Assembly: GCF_001659605.2 (NCBI RefSeq)
Contig: NC_035168.2
Coordinates: 7,124,058 to 7,188,057, forward strand
DNA length: 64,000 bases
Source of the DNA: Manihot esculenta
Taxonomy: Eukaryota; Streptophyta; Magnoliopsida; Malpighiales; Euphorbiaceae
Direction of reading: 5' to 3'
The notes beneath the pieces are model-generated. The model had not been told where the DNA came from. It ran no database searches and saw only the letters and a list, made by a program, of their open reading frames with translations. Positions 43,748-54,905 of the stretch are shown here, one piece after another. The position numbers and the translations under genes are program-made. Within the stretch, counting starts at the first letter, position 1; every line of letters starts with the position of its first letter.

Positions 43748-44284
43748 CTATCCACAGGAAAAAACCTCTGAGATCGCTTCCAGGGCGAATCTAGCAGGAC
43801 CCACACATTCCGCTAAAGCCAACGGAATTTGGCTCCTCAAAACATCAAGCTCCTTTTTCTTGGCACTTGCGAACTTCCAGAACTCCCTTGAGCGCATTTT
43901 CAAGCAAAAGGATCTCAACAGTTGTAACAGCCCATCACCGTCATCCACCTCGCCATCAGGATGATCGGAGTTCTCGAGGGACTTGAAAGCGGCTTCTCTA
44001 TGTTCATCCACGCGCTCGAGCGCGATCTCCACGCTTTCGTCAATAGTAACCTCACGCTTCTTGAGAGACGCGAGCTTGGCCTTGATATCATGGCCTAGGA
44101 TCTGGAGATTGTGCTTGAGAGCTTCCGATTTCTTCTGGAGGTTCTGCTCGAGAGAGGTGATGCGGTCAAAAAGCTCCTTGCAAAGAAGAGTACAGCTTGT
44201 CATAAGTGAGGTCTGACGCTGGAAGTCGTCGAAGCTGGGGAAAGTCAACTCAGCTAACTCGCCTGGATCGGGGATCGACCCCAT
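43748..44284 (-). pseudogene. Captured FRIGIDA-like protein fragment (FRL4-like)
   Basis: 178 codons starting MGSIPDPGELAEL and continuing PSFDDFQRQTSLMTSCTLL, SLEQNLQKKSEALKHNLQ, LKKREVTIDESVEIAL, KKKELDVLRSQIPLALAECV and FALEAISEVF. This is the N-terminal part of plant FRIGIDA-like proteins of the FRL4 type, including the coiled-coil stretch and the start of the Frigida domain. The full family is roughly three times longer. FRIGIDA itself controls FLC in Arabidopsis; FRL4 roles are less defined. The natural ATG is kept, but the frame ends just after EVF, where the family normally continues. It lies in the sense direction of LARD-2. Whether it is translated is unknown. Confidence 0.85.
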
Positions 44285-44524
44285 TGCTGGTGAGAAACGG
44301 GCACCGGAAGTAACCCAGCGGAATTAAGTTTGATTTGGTCATGTGCTTCAGAGGGAACGTCGAAGAAAAGGAAGATGAGATGTATGCATTCGAATTTTGA
44401 GGGCTGTCTGGCCGTTCGACTAGAAATACGAGACCGACTACTTCTTCCGACCTGGCCAATTGATGAATCTGATGGTGTCTGCTTTAATTCTTGAAGGTTG
44501 TGGTTTCTTCCGTGTCGCGACGGG

Positions 44525-44605
44525 CTCACTTGTTGGAGCTCGACCAGACCAGTGACTTCCTCCTCAGGTCGGCACGTCTCTAGCAACTCGAGCTCTTTCC
44601 ACTCT
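44525..44605 (-). other. LARD-conserved block inside the cargo region
   Basis: TCACTTGTTGGAGCTCGACC and GACTTCCTCCTCAGGTCGGCACGTCT, nearly identical to LARD-1 at 8999-9055. It sits between the FRIGIDA-like and GH31 pieces, so it marks a junction between captured segments. Confidence 0.7.
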
Positions 44606-44609
44606 TGCT

Positions 44610-45309
44610 ATGGTCCTGATATCCCATCCTTGCAGCTCTTTGTCAAGCACGAAATGCAGGATCATTTAAGGATTCACATCACTAATGCATAGAAGAGAAG
44701 ATGGGAAGTTCCATACGACCTATTGCCCAGAGAGCAACCGCCGGCACTGAAGCAAAGAATTGGGAGATCGAGAAAGAATTTTATAACAGCTCAGGAATTC
44801 TCAGGCTCTGAACTTATCTTTTGCTACAAAGCGGACCCATTTGGTTTTGCTGTGAAGAGAAAAGCAATTAGGCAGACCCTTTTCAATACGAGCTCCGATG
44901 AATCAGTCCCATTTGGAGAAACGGTCTTCAAAGACCAATATTTGGAGATATCCACAAAATCGCCTAAAGATGCTTCACTCCACGGTCTCGGAGAGAACAC
45001 ACGGCCTCATGGAATCAAATTGTACCCTGGAGATCCATATACTCTGTATACTACTGATATCTCAGCCATTAATCTTAATGCTGATTTGCATGGGTCTCAC
45101 CCGGTGTACACGGATCTTAGAAATGTGAACGGTCAACCCTCTGCTCACTCAGTTCTTCCTCTGAACAGTAATGGCATGGATGTGTTCTACAGCGGGACTT
45201 CGTTCACGTACACAATTATCGGGAGTATTCTTGACTTATACTTCTTCGCTGAACCCTCTCCATTAGTGGCCGTCGACCAATACACAGCTTTAATAGGTCG
45301 ACCTGCTCC
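44610..45309 (+). pseudogene. Captured GH31 alpha-xylosidase/alpha-glucosidase fragment (XYL1-like)
   Basis: About 233 codons in one frame, starting YGPDIPSLQLFVKHEMQDHL and interrupted by a TAG at 44690-44692. It continues with [89 protein letters not shown] and [12 protein letters not shown]. This is the N-terminal beta-sandwich region of plant GH31 enzymes of the XYL1 type, apoplastic enzymes that trim xyloglucan. The homology stops right after GRPAP, before the catalytic barrel, so no activity is possible. It is antisense to LARD-2 and to the FRIGIDA-like piece. The XYL1 sub-assignment is from memory of the family. Confidence 0.87.
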
Positions 45310-45875
45310 GCTTCACGTGGCGTGGACGGGTCACAGGCGTACGACGGTGGTGGCGGTCCGCCGATGCTTTCCATCCGTCCTGAAATGCGAATCCGACCTC
45401 AAACATGGCTTCGACCTCGATCACACCTAAGCTCGCGCACGGGTCCGACCTCAACGAGCAATCTATCACTGTGGTCGTCGGATTTGCCGAGTTCCTTTCT
45501 GTCTTGCTAAACACGGCTCCGACCTCCTTTTTTCTCACGGACTCCTCTTCTCTTTCTCTCGCCTTCTTCTTTTCTTTTTCTTTTTTCTCTTTTTTTTTAA
45601 TATATATACGGCCAACCTCAGAATTTCAACAAATACATATATTACTCACCCTTTTTTCCTTTTACAGAAAATATTCACCAGACTTCAAAGAAAAAAAATC
45701 AGCCGTAATAAAATCTAATAAATATTAAAATAAATTATCTGAAAGACCATCAAAATATTCTTTAGCACAATGAACCCTTCTTTTCAGCTGGGTTATCCGC
45801 TCAAACTTTCGTACCTTATGTGGATCTCAATGGGTGGATCTGAAAACTTTAGAGATAGTAAAATCTCTTTCGTTT
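45310..45875 (-). other. LARD-2 leader-side interior
   Basis: Shared with LARD-1: CAATCTATCACTGTGGTCGT and TTGCTAAACACGGCTCCGAC near 45460-45520 (LARD-1 near 10605-10675), and AAATATTCACCAGACTTCAA near 45668. No gag start comparable to that of LARD-1 was seen. Confidence 0.6.
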
Positions 45876-45891
45876 CCCACAGACGGCGCCA
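45876..45891 (-). other. Primer binding site of LARD-2
   Basis: Minus strand TGGCGCCGTCTGTGGG, 2 nt from the LTR, identical to LARD-1. Confidence 0.8.
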
Positions 45892-45893
45892 TT

Positions 45894-46481
45894 TGATAAA
45901 TCTTTTCCTCCTCCTGGTCCATGATAGATCTAACTTTCTTCTTGGTCCACCATATGGGTCCATCAAATGGGTCTCCAAATGTTCTTCTTGATGAAAGGAC
46001 CTGCAAAATAAGGAAAAACGGTCAGGGATCTACCAGGGATGCCCCAGTGGAGGCCCTCCGACGCTCAAGTCAGATTTTATGGATTAGAGTAGTATATTTG
46101 GGTAAAGGTTGTAGAGAGAAAATAAAAATGGAGTCCAGGAAGGAGAGGAAGAAGAAGCCCCATTTTTTAAAGAGAGCCTCCCCTCACGTTTATAGTGTTA
46201 CCTGTCTGTGTCCTTCAGGCCCGTACGTACGGATGTGTCAGACCCTTCTTCAGGCGGCCATTTAATTCACCCTAGCACGCATGCGAACAGGGTTGGTGAG
46301 TGATTAGGCCTACTCCCCTATTGGGCTTGTGCTCGTATCTGACCCCGATTGCCCTGGGTCACTGGCCCAGGCTCGTGAAGTCGAGCCGTCTTTCGAGCGT
46401 ATAATCTTATGGGTTTTGGACATGTGGCCTTCTTTTGGATCCGGTCTTATTCCTGGGCTAGGAAAGATCCAAAGGTTATCA
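45894..46481 (-). repeat. 5' LTR of LARD-2
   Basis: 588 bp, TGATAAATCTTTTCC...AAGGTTATCA, followed by TSD TAATA. Confidence 0.9.
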
Positions 46482-46486
46482 TAATA

Positions 46487-47163
46487 TATTATTAATATTG
46501 TAATAAAATTTTCATTGTATTCTATTATTAAAAAAATTTATTATATTTTTTATTTTAATAAATAAAATATTAAAAATATATTTATAAAATTGAGTAACTA
46601 CCATATAAAAATATGTTTAAAAAATAAAATAAATCAATATCAAAAAATATATAAATATATATATAAATCCATAACAAAATATTGATTTGATTATTTTTTA
46701 CGATCATATCCAATATTTGACTATTTAACAAAATTCTTACAATCTCAAATAGTGATAATTTATTGATTTTACTATTTTTTAAACCATATCCAATATAATT
46801 TAATTAATAAATAAATATAAATAATTAAATAATCATATACACCAGAACAATTTTCATTTCATGTCCTTTCATTTTTTTTAAAAAAATTTCTTTATCATTT
46901 TTAGGTGTAAATATATTCCATATTTTTCAAAATTTATTTAATATAAGGTATCAGAATCACATATATATATTTAATTGATTTATAATTAAAATAAGATAAA
47001 CCAGCATACCACAAATCATAAATAAAATCAAGTATATAAATAGAGATATTATTTTTATTAGTAAATAATTTGAACATACGAATAATCTTGTCCAATAAAT
47101 ATATCATTCTTAAATAAAATAACAGTTTCTGTCTCTAAAACAACCTTCAATTCTTTTTTGCAT
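46487..47163. other. AT-rich intergenic DNA
   Basis: Nothing recognised. Confidence 0.6.
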
Positions 47164-47176
47164 AATACACTTGCAA

Positions 47177-49582
47177 TTATGGTCGTGAGAGTTATGGTGC
47201 CTTAAAGATGGACATTAGCAAGGCATATGATCGTATGGAGTGGAATTATGTTTCGGATGTCTTGGATAAAATGGGTTTCTCAACACAGTGGACGAGTGTG
47301 ATCATGCACTGTATTACTTCAGTCAGCTATCATATTGTTCATGATGGGAAGGAATTGGGTCCAATTATGCCTACACGAGGATTGCGGCAAGGAGATTCCT
47401 TATCCCCATATATATTTATCTTGTGTACTGAGGGACTTTCACAGCTTATATCGCACAAGGTGGCTATTTCGGCTTTACATGGTTGTCGGGTGGCTAGGAG
47501 ATGCCCTGAGATAACTCATCTCTTCTTTGCCAATGATAGCTTGATTTTCTTCCATAGCACTGCTGCTGAAGCTCAGGTTGTGAAGGAGGTGGTTTCTACT
47601 TATGCACAGGCATCTGGGCAGCTCATAAATTTCACTAAATCTGCCATATGCTTCTCTAAGAACACGAGACAGAATGATCGGGCTGGTGTGTGCTCTGTGT
47701 TAGGCGTGGAAGAGCATTCAAGTTTGGGCAAATATTTGGGTCTTCCATCAGTGGTGGGCATAAACAAAAGGGAAATATTTGGTTTTTTAAAGGACAAGGT
47801 GTGGCAGAAACTTAACTCCTGGAAACGTCGTTGCTTGTCCCGTGCAGGTAAAGAAATCTTACTAAGAACAGTGCTCCAAGCACTTCCTAATTATGTGATG
47901 AGCATGTTCCTAATCCCTAAGACTCTTTGTCACGACCTCCAACAGATGATGAATATGTTTTGGTGGGGTAAAGGTATTAACCATGAAAGGGGAATCCATT
48001 GGATGAGTTGGGGTAGGATGAGTCAACCAAAATTTGTTGGAGGGTTGGGCTTCAAGAAGTTAAGGGAGTTCAACTTGGCTATGGTTGGAAAACAAGCTTG
48101 GAATATTGTGACTAATCCTTCTTGTTTGGTGGCAAGGTTAATTAAAGCTCGGTATTTTCTTGATGCTAATTTTATCACGGCTCGTCTGGGTCCAATCCGA
48201 GCTATTTTTGGCGAAGCATTTGGGAAGCACAATCTGTTATTAAGGCCGGTATGTGTTGGAAAGTTGGAAATGGACAGCAAATTCGAGTCTGGGAAGATCC
48301 TTGGATCCCAAATTTGCCTTCCTCCTGGGTGCAAACATCGCAGCCTGTTAACTCACAGGTAAACTTTGTTCATGATTTGATGATTAATGGTTTTTGGAAT
48401 TTGCCATTGTTACGTTCAATTTTTAGTATGGAAGAGCAGCAGGCCATACTGTCTATTCCCCTCCCTCGATTTGCTGCTAGTGACAGATTGATCTGGAAGT
48501 TGGAGCCAAAGGGTCAATATTCAGTTAAATCAGTTTATAAATTCCTAACTAATATTGGGGATGGAGTTGTGGGAGGTCATATTAGTGCAATGTGGCGGAA
48601 ATTATGGAACGTCAGGGCTCCTCCTAAGTGTCGCGACTTAGTGTGGAGGGCAGCCAATAATGCCATACCAGTTTTGCAGCTGCTTCAACAGCGACATGTT
48701 CCTGTGCATAATTCATGTCCTTTATGTAATTCTGTTAGTGAATCTGTGCTCCATGTGCTGGTTACATGCCCTTTTGCCAAGAGGGTATGGCTTGCGTCTT
48801 CGATTGGATGGCTTTTTCCTCAGTCGGCGTCATTTTTGGCATGGTTGTGCTCAGTTTTGCAGCTGGTGAGAAAGGAAGACTAAGCTATGATGGTAATGAT
48901 CTGCTGGGCTCTTTGGCAGGCACGGAATGATGTGGTCTGGTCTTCGAAGTGGTTGAGCCTTGCTGCTGTGGTGTATCGGGCTAGGACAATCCTCTACGAT
49001 TGGTGTAATGCGCGACAGGTTGATGACAATTCTTCTGATGCTGTGCCAGCTCCTCCGCCGTTACATTTCTGGGTTCCACCGCTTCAAGGATCCTTGAAAG
49101 CTAATGTAGATGCAGCAGTCTTCCCTGATGGCTTCATTGGAGTTGGGGGAGTGCTTCGCTCATATGATGGCTCTTTTGTTGGCGCTTGTCAACATAGACT
49201 CTTTGGTTACTTCTCTCCTAAAACAGCTGAGCTAATTGCCATTAGAGAAGTTCTGAGTTGGATTAAGAGGCTGGGTTATGATCAGATAGTGTTGGAATCA
49301 GATGCTCTTACGGTAGTGAAGGCTTTGCTTTCTTCTTCAACTTCTGATTTTTCTAGTTTTGGATCCCTTGTTGATGATTGTAAATCTCTAATAGCAGAGA
49401 TGAATTCAGTATCTGTGAGTTTTGTTCCTCGATCTGCCAATAGTGTGGCACATATTATAGCTAGAGCTGCCTCTACTATTTCAGATAGGATGGAGTGGCT
49501 GAGCACCCCTCCACAATTGATTGTTCATGCTTTGATGTTGGACTTCCAAATTTGAATGCAATTACATTTTTAGTTCAAAAAA
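47177..49582 (+). mobile_element. 5'-truncated LINE (L1-type)
   Basis: Flanked by a perfect 13-bp direct repeat AATACACTTGCAA (47164-47176, 49583-49595) and ending in a short A tract just before the right repeat. This is the signature of target-primed reverse transcription. The 5' part (ORF1, endonuclease, RT fingers) is missing. Contents are the RT C-terminal half, zf-RVT region and plant-type RNase H. Confidence 0.93.
47178..49555 (+). pseudogene. LINE ORF2 remnant: RT, zf-RVT, RNase H
   Basis: The frame is open from the truncation point: ALKMDISKAYDRMEW, then GLRQGDSLSPYIFILC. The catalytic box reads FFANDSLIF where F/Y-A-D-D is expected, so an active-site aspartate is replaced. Next come KYLGLPSVVG and RLIKARYF. 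A frameshift near 48240 moves the sequence to the frame starting MCWKVGNGQQIRVWEDPWIP. The zinc-binding region CPLCNSVSESVLHVLVTCPF follows. A TAA at 48881 precedes WALWQARNDVVW and an RNase H domain (KANVDAAVF, ESDALTVVKAL, PRSANSVAH). With truncation, frameshift, nonsense and active-site change it is inactive. Confidence 0.92.
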
Positions 49583-49679
49583 AATACACTTGCAAAAACT
49601 AAATTCTTTCTTACATCGACAACATAAAATATACTCATAAATATTAACTTCTTTCTAGAAGTATATTAAATTTCAACGA

Positions 49680-50520
49680 TTCCTCTTCTAAGAACTCTGG
49701 ATGTAACATAAATCCCATCAAGACTATTTTATCATTGGTTATAACTTTATAATTTTTGAATAAATATTTATTATTATAAATATATAAAATAACATCAGAA
49801 TCATACCACTAGTTTGCAAATTTCTCATTAGTTTCCATATTGCATTTTATTATCATACTGATATTAACCCCAATAACCTTTTCAGCAATATTTGCATGTT
49901 TCTATTCATTGTGCAACACCTTCTTTCACTTTTGTTGCTTGTAAAACTTGATTTCTCTCTTGAAATTGCCTTTTTTTCATATAAATAACATGACTTGTTT
50001 TTTTTAGTAGAATTACTACTTGTAAATTTTCTCTTCTTTTCAAATTTCTTGTTAGTGTAAGATTTAATATTATTCACCTTAGTATCATACTCTAAAGAAA
50101 ACTTATTCTCTCAAATATAATTTTTCTCAATTCGAATATGTTTTATAATTTGGTCTATGGTGAAATCCTTTAATGTGTGCAATAATTTTTTCTATCCAAA
50201 TCGTTTGTAATTTTACAATCACAACAGCCAATTGGAGTTGTTCATACACTTCTATTTTAAGATTTTTGAGTCTAGACACGAACAAGCAATTTATTAACTT
50301 AATTTATAACATAATTATTTTCTGTCTCGTGAAAATCAAAGAATTTTATACTTAGAAATATGTTTATACATTGTATTTTAAAAATATATTTATTCTCCAA
50401 GGCCTACTAGATTTCCTATGAAAACTTAATTGGTTGGAATAAATTATATAATCGGTCAGATAGAGAATTTAGCATAAAACCCTATATATCAAACTTCAAC
50501 CTCTTCATGTTTCTTGTGAG
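49680..50520 (-). pseudogene. Decayed Ty1/copia gag-protease fragment
   Basis: Read on the minus strand, gag-like words appear first (TIDQIIKHIRIEKNYI after a frame jump). A degraded knuckle follows (KNKSCYLYEKKAISREKSSF), then LHNE, KHANIAEKVIGVNISMI. A protease-like stretch comes last, where a D-S/T-G motif has become WYDSDVILYIYNNK and is followed by KNYKVITNDK-like text. The order is that of copia gag-protease. Many stops and frame changes; no LTR could be fixed. Confidence 0.6.
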
Positions 50521-51884
50521 ATATAGCGACTGCTTTAGTCACTTTATTAGATGGCCAAGGAATTTTGGGTAGGTTTGTCACTTATTAAATTAGCAATGCC
50601 CAATTCAATAAGTAGAAATAGTAATTTATCTTTCTAACGAGTAAAATTAGTTCCATGAAAACGCTTTATTTTGAATACATCTAGATTGGTAAACTTGTTG
50701 AAATAGACTTAAAAATTGATATCTCAATCGAGTAATTCATTAAAGATTGTTAAAATAAAAAAATAAGCAATAAGAACAGACAATGCTTTATACGTGAGAT
50801 CACTGTCCTTTAAGAGACACATGAAAAAAGTTTGATAAGTCGATATTCAATTTTATCGGGAGAAAGAAAGATTCGGACACTGTAATAACCAGTTCTAAGA
50901 AAACGAGTTTTCACATAAAGTCACCATTAGTAAGGACAATCCAACAGATTTCCATTACGCTTATAATCACAAAATTTCGATTAATTAGCCGATGAATTTC
51001 TTTATCACACCAGTCGGATTTTCAGGAAATACTATAGTTAACTCTATTTTTTTACATAATATTAATATAAATGCTTTTAGAATTAATATTGAGAAATCCA
51101 TTATATATTTTGTTAAATTTTTAAAGAGAGAGTCCATCTTAATTTACATTTTTAATAACAAAAAATTATGTAAAGTTTATATTTTAAATATTACGTAAAA
51201 ATATTAACAATTGTTTTTAAAAAAAAAATTTAACGTGATAAAAATAGTTATTCATAACGATAAATATTTATGTTTGATTAGAAATTCAATTAATTTCAAT
51301 TTATTATATTTATTTGAAATAAAAGAATTTAATTATTTTAAATTGATTTTAATACAAAAAAAATTTGAGGTTATTGAATTGGGGTCATATACAGGCGGTT
51401 GCTAAGGCTTACACGAGCATGTTTGGCTGATATACCCAAGTATTTTAAGTTTTTTCACTGTATTTTCAATTATTAATTTATATCTAATATTGTCTTTGTT
51501 TTATAATTTTTATTATTTATTTATTATCAAAATTATTATATATTTTTACATAATAATAATATATAAATTGAATATTATAATTCTATTTAATTTTATTTTA
51601 TTTTTAATAAATATCTTAAAATATTTTTTAATATTTAATAAAATTTAATATTTTAAAATATATATAATTAAAAAATTAATAAAAATTATTATTTTTTATA
51701 AATATATAAAATAAAATAAATAAAAATTATGACAGATAGAATTTTTTTTTCACGACATAACATATCTAATAGCTATAATATGTGAAAATAAAATAGTAAT
51801 ATTATCAATATTTTGGTTGAAAAAAACAACCGCTAGGAAGACGATGAGCAATAATTATTTTCTTATTTTTAATTTTAATTTTAT
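50521..51884. other. AT-rich intergenic DNA
   Basis: No gene. 50720-50990 is less AT-rich and faintly resembles the presumed LTR of the old gypsy element near 13150-13400 (GAGATCACTGTCC, ACAATCCA, TTATAATCACA, GTCGGA). A decayed LTR is possible but not shown. Confidence 0.4.
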
Positions 51885-52330
51885 TTTAAATAGAATTTAT
51901 TTTCATTATTAAAAAAAATTACTATTTAATTCTGAAAATATTCACCAATTAATTTATTAATTTTAAAAAATATATTAAAACACTCTTAATGTTTTAAAAA
52001 ATCTATTAATTAGTCGTTTTGTTAATTTTATCATTAAATATTTTACTATTTAGTTCTTATAATTTTAAAAATTTATTAGTTAATTTTTAAATTTTTAAAA
52101 AATTTAATAATTAGTTCATATGTATAAGGAGAATTTTAAATTTTTTATAAAATTTAACGGTTAAAATTAATAAATAGACTAACTAATAGATTTTTTAAAG
52201 CGTAAAAAATATTTTAATATATTTTTTAAAATTAATATATTAATTAATAAAATTTTTCATATTATAGAAATTAAATGATAATTTTTTATTATTAAAATAA
52301 TTATTTTTAATAAATTTTATATTCAAATAC
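51885..52330. repeat. AT-rich foldback element (MITE-like)
   Basis: The left arm at about 51900-52020 contains AAAAAATATATTAAAACACT and AAAAAATCTATTAATTAGTC. The right arm at about 52175-52300 is its inverse: GACTAACTAATAGATTTTTT, then AATATTTTAATATATTTTTT. The spacer is about 150 bp. The exact termini and TSD could not be resolved in such AT-rich DNA. Confidence 0.6.
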
Positions 52331-53560
52331 TTGTTAAAAATATTTTTTGTTAACCGTGATTAATATTACTTTGTAATGGACTAAATTTTAGACACTTATT
52401 TAAAAATGTGTGTAAATATACAGTATTTAATAATTATATTTTAAAAAATATAATTTATATTAATAACAAACTTTGAAGTTTAAATGATAATTTAAGTATA
52501 AATTTTCATAAAAAAATACTTAAAATTATTTCTAAAATTGAAAATTAAATCAAAGACCATATTGAAATCAAAGAATCAAGAAACTAAACCAAAGCGGAAT
52601 TGAAATAGCAAAAGTTGAACTAATATTATACTGAAAAACAGAGAGTCCCAATACATAGAAGGTCCAACCCAAACTGAAAAACACAGACCAACCCGAGATA
52701 ATTGTTTGCACGACCCAACGACCGCAGGCTGCCACCGTCACACTGCCACCCACGACCATCCAAGTGCACAAGCACAATCACTTCCAGGGAAAGAAAACCA
52801 TCAACGCCCTACATAATCCATTAGAGACACTGACAGAAAACAAGCAACAGCCCAAGTCGAGACAACTAGACTAAGCCAAGAAACAAAAACTCTGACCAAA
52901 CCAAGCCGAAACCCAAAACCTCGAACAAAATGCCAATAACAAAACAAGCAAGCTCTCTAAAGAGACTGTTCAGTTTGGTGCGCCTAAATTGCTTGAAAAG
53001 AGTTGGTGCTTAGTATTTTCAGTCTCCTTAAAGAGTAAATTCAATGATTTGATGCTGATAGACACTAATTCCTTTATCACCAAAGGTGACAAATACGATC
53101 AAATTCCACCATAACTAACAACTAAAAATGAAAACCACACTAAAATAATATACAACGAAAATAAAACTATGTATACACAATCGGGTATCCCCACCAAGAA
53201 GACAGAGGAGCATGACAACTCTAAACTTACTGTTTCACCTTAATAGATTCAATTGTAGTTGGAATCTAAATCGTAATTGGAGATTTCTTTAAACAAATTT
53301 CTTCAAATATAAATAAATTAATTTAACTTGTAAACTAGAATAACTTATAAAATTGTTAGGAATCAAACCCTCGGAAAATCGAAGGATCTCGATGTGGTTA
53401 AGGATCGTCTCTCTTGTCAGAAACTGAAATCAAAATTGAAATCGGTCTGTGGAGGCCTAGTACGATAACCGGTTTCAATAATATTAACTGGACCAGACAG
53501 AATATATAGTAGCCCACTTTCAAATATGCGACTTATCCACGAATCCAGATATTATTAAGA
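52331..53560. other. Intergenic DNA with a compositionally distinct block
   Basis: 52550-53230 is rich in CCAA, AACC and ACAA words (AACCAAGCCGAAACCC, CAACCCGAGATAATTG) and much less AT-rich than its surroundings. No frame or known repeat could be assigned. 53350-53760 is also GC-richer (CCGTGTGGGCGCGTGTGG near 53614). Either could be old transposon or exonic debris. Confidence 0.35.
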
Positions 53561-54905
53561 TTGGAAGTTACAACTTGCAATGGATATAAAAACGAAGTCG
53601 TACCAATAATGCAACCCCGTGTGGGCGCGTGTGGATTAGTCCCCCCCCATGAAAGTGACGAGCTAGTGAACGCAATATCCATTCACAAACGAAATCCATT
53701 TTTGAAAAATAATAATAATGAAAAAAAATGGTCCCCAGCAATTGGTTAGACAGAATGAGGCTTACTGCCTAATTCGCACAATTTAATAACCAAAATTTTA
53801 AATTTCAAAGAAGAAAAATCATTTTAGCCGCTTGTTTCAAAAAAATATTTTTTATGTTTAATATTTAAAATAATAAAAAATTTAATTATGAAAAATTTTT
53901 TTTTAAAAAAAAAATTATTTAAAAAAAATAAATTTCTATATTTTAGATTATTTTTTAATATTTTTAAATTAACATAATTAAATAGTTTATTTTTTTCTCA
54001 AGAAATACTTAACTTAGATTGTCACGTGGTGTGGTCGCATGTGCGGTTGTCCCATTCCCTCTGTTGTCTTTTGTTGCCTTTACGATATCTCATACTCGAT
54101 TGTTTTGTATAATTTGTGGTTGTATTTGTATACGATTTTGCTCTCTTGCTTTCACCTTTTGCTTTCCCTTAATGGATTGGCCGCCCGGCTTTTCTTTGCC
54201 ACCTACGCCATCTTACTTGTGATTTTGCCCCTTCACCAATATTCTTCTTCATTGGCTTCTCATTTTCCTTCTCTCTCTCTCTTTTTTTTTTTTTATAAGA
54301 GGTAAATCAATTAATCTATTGATAAGTTTCGGTTATCAAATCTCAATGGAAACATCTTTATAATTTTTTAAAATTAATCTCTTAAATTTATGTGAAAAAA
54401 TTAGTTAATTTATTTTAATATTAGAGAAATAATATGAATAAAGCTGATTTATATATATATATAATTTTTTTTTAAAAAAATATTTTTATTATTTCATTGC
54501 AATATATAAATAAAATAAATATTTATATCTATGGCACTTTACATTTTAAAGAGATGATACACTTAAATTATTTAAATTATAATTAAAATGATATCGAAAT
54601 ATTTAATTTAATAAGTAAAATGAATCTTATAAAACATTCTAAAATCAATATAAATCTAAAAGATAAATTATTTGATGATAGAAAATATAGAATGAATTTT
54701 AATTTTAAATTTAATAGATTGTGTATGATTATTATTGTCAATTATTGGTTATTAAATATTAATTATAAATTAGTGCAAGTGGATTTATAATTTCTGTTAT
54801 TTTATACTGTGTAATGAGGTTATTTTAATTACAGTTATAAATAATTTATGCCGAGATATTTTTAAAATTTAAAGTAGTAAAAATATTTATATATATATAA
54901 AAAAA
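53561..54905. other. AT-rich intergenic DNA
   Basis: No supported gene. Short frames near 54019-54305 are hydrophobic low-complexity and are not called. Confidence 0.5.

Larger units (their letters stand above)
35572..46481 (-). mobile_element. LARD-2: complete non-autonomous LTR element with captured genes and two nested solo LTRs
   Basis: 588-bp LTRs at 35572-36159 and 45894-46481, TSD TAATA on both sides (35567-35571, 46482-46486). Same PBS and polypurine tract as LARD-1. Removing the two nested solo LTRs leaves about 6 kb with no protease, RT or integrase. The LTRs differ at about 30 positions (near 5%), so it is older than LARD-1, in line with the later insertions inside it. It carries FRIGIDA-like and GH31 fragments at the place where LARD-1 has PI4K gamma. 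Confidence 0.9.

Noticed and set aside
44723..45430. Intact GH31 gene of 235 codons
   Set aside because: Begins at a TTG, is preceded in frame by a stop within the homologous region, and loses homology after GRPAP; a fragment, not a gene.
46487..47163. Considered whether the LINE or LARD-2 extends into this gap
   Set aside because: Both elements are bounded by exact TSDs on either side of it.
54019..54305. Hydrophobic overlapping frames near 54.1 kb
   Set aside because: Two frames open at once over a pyrimidine-rich stretch; no domain.
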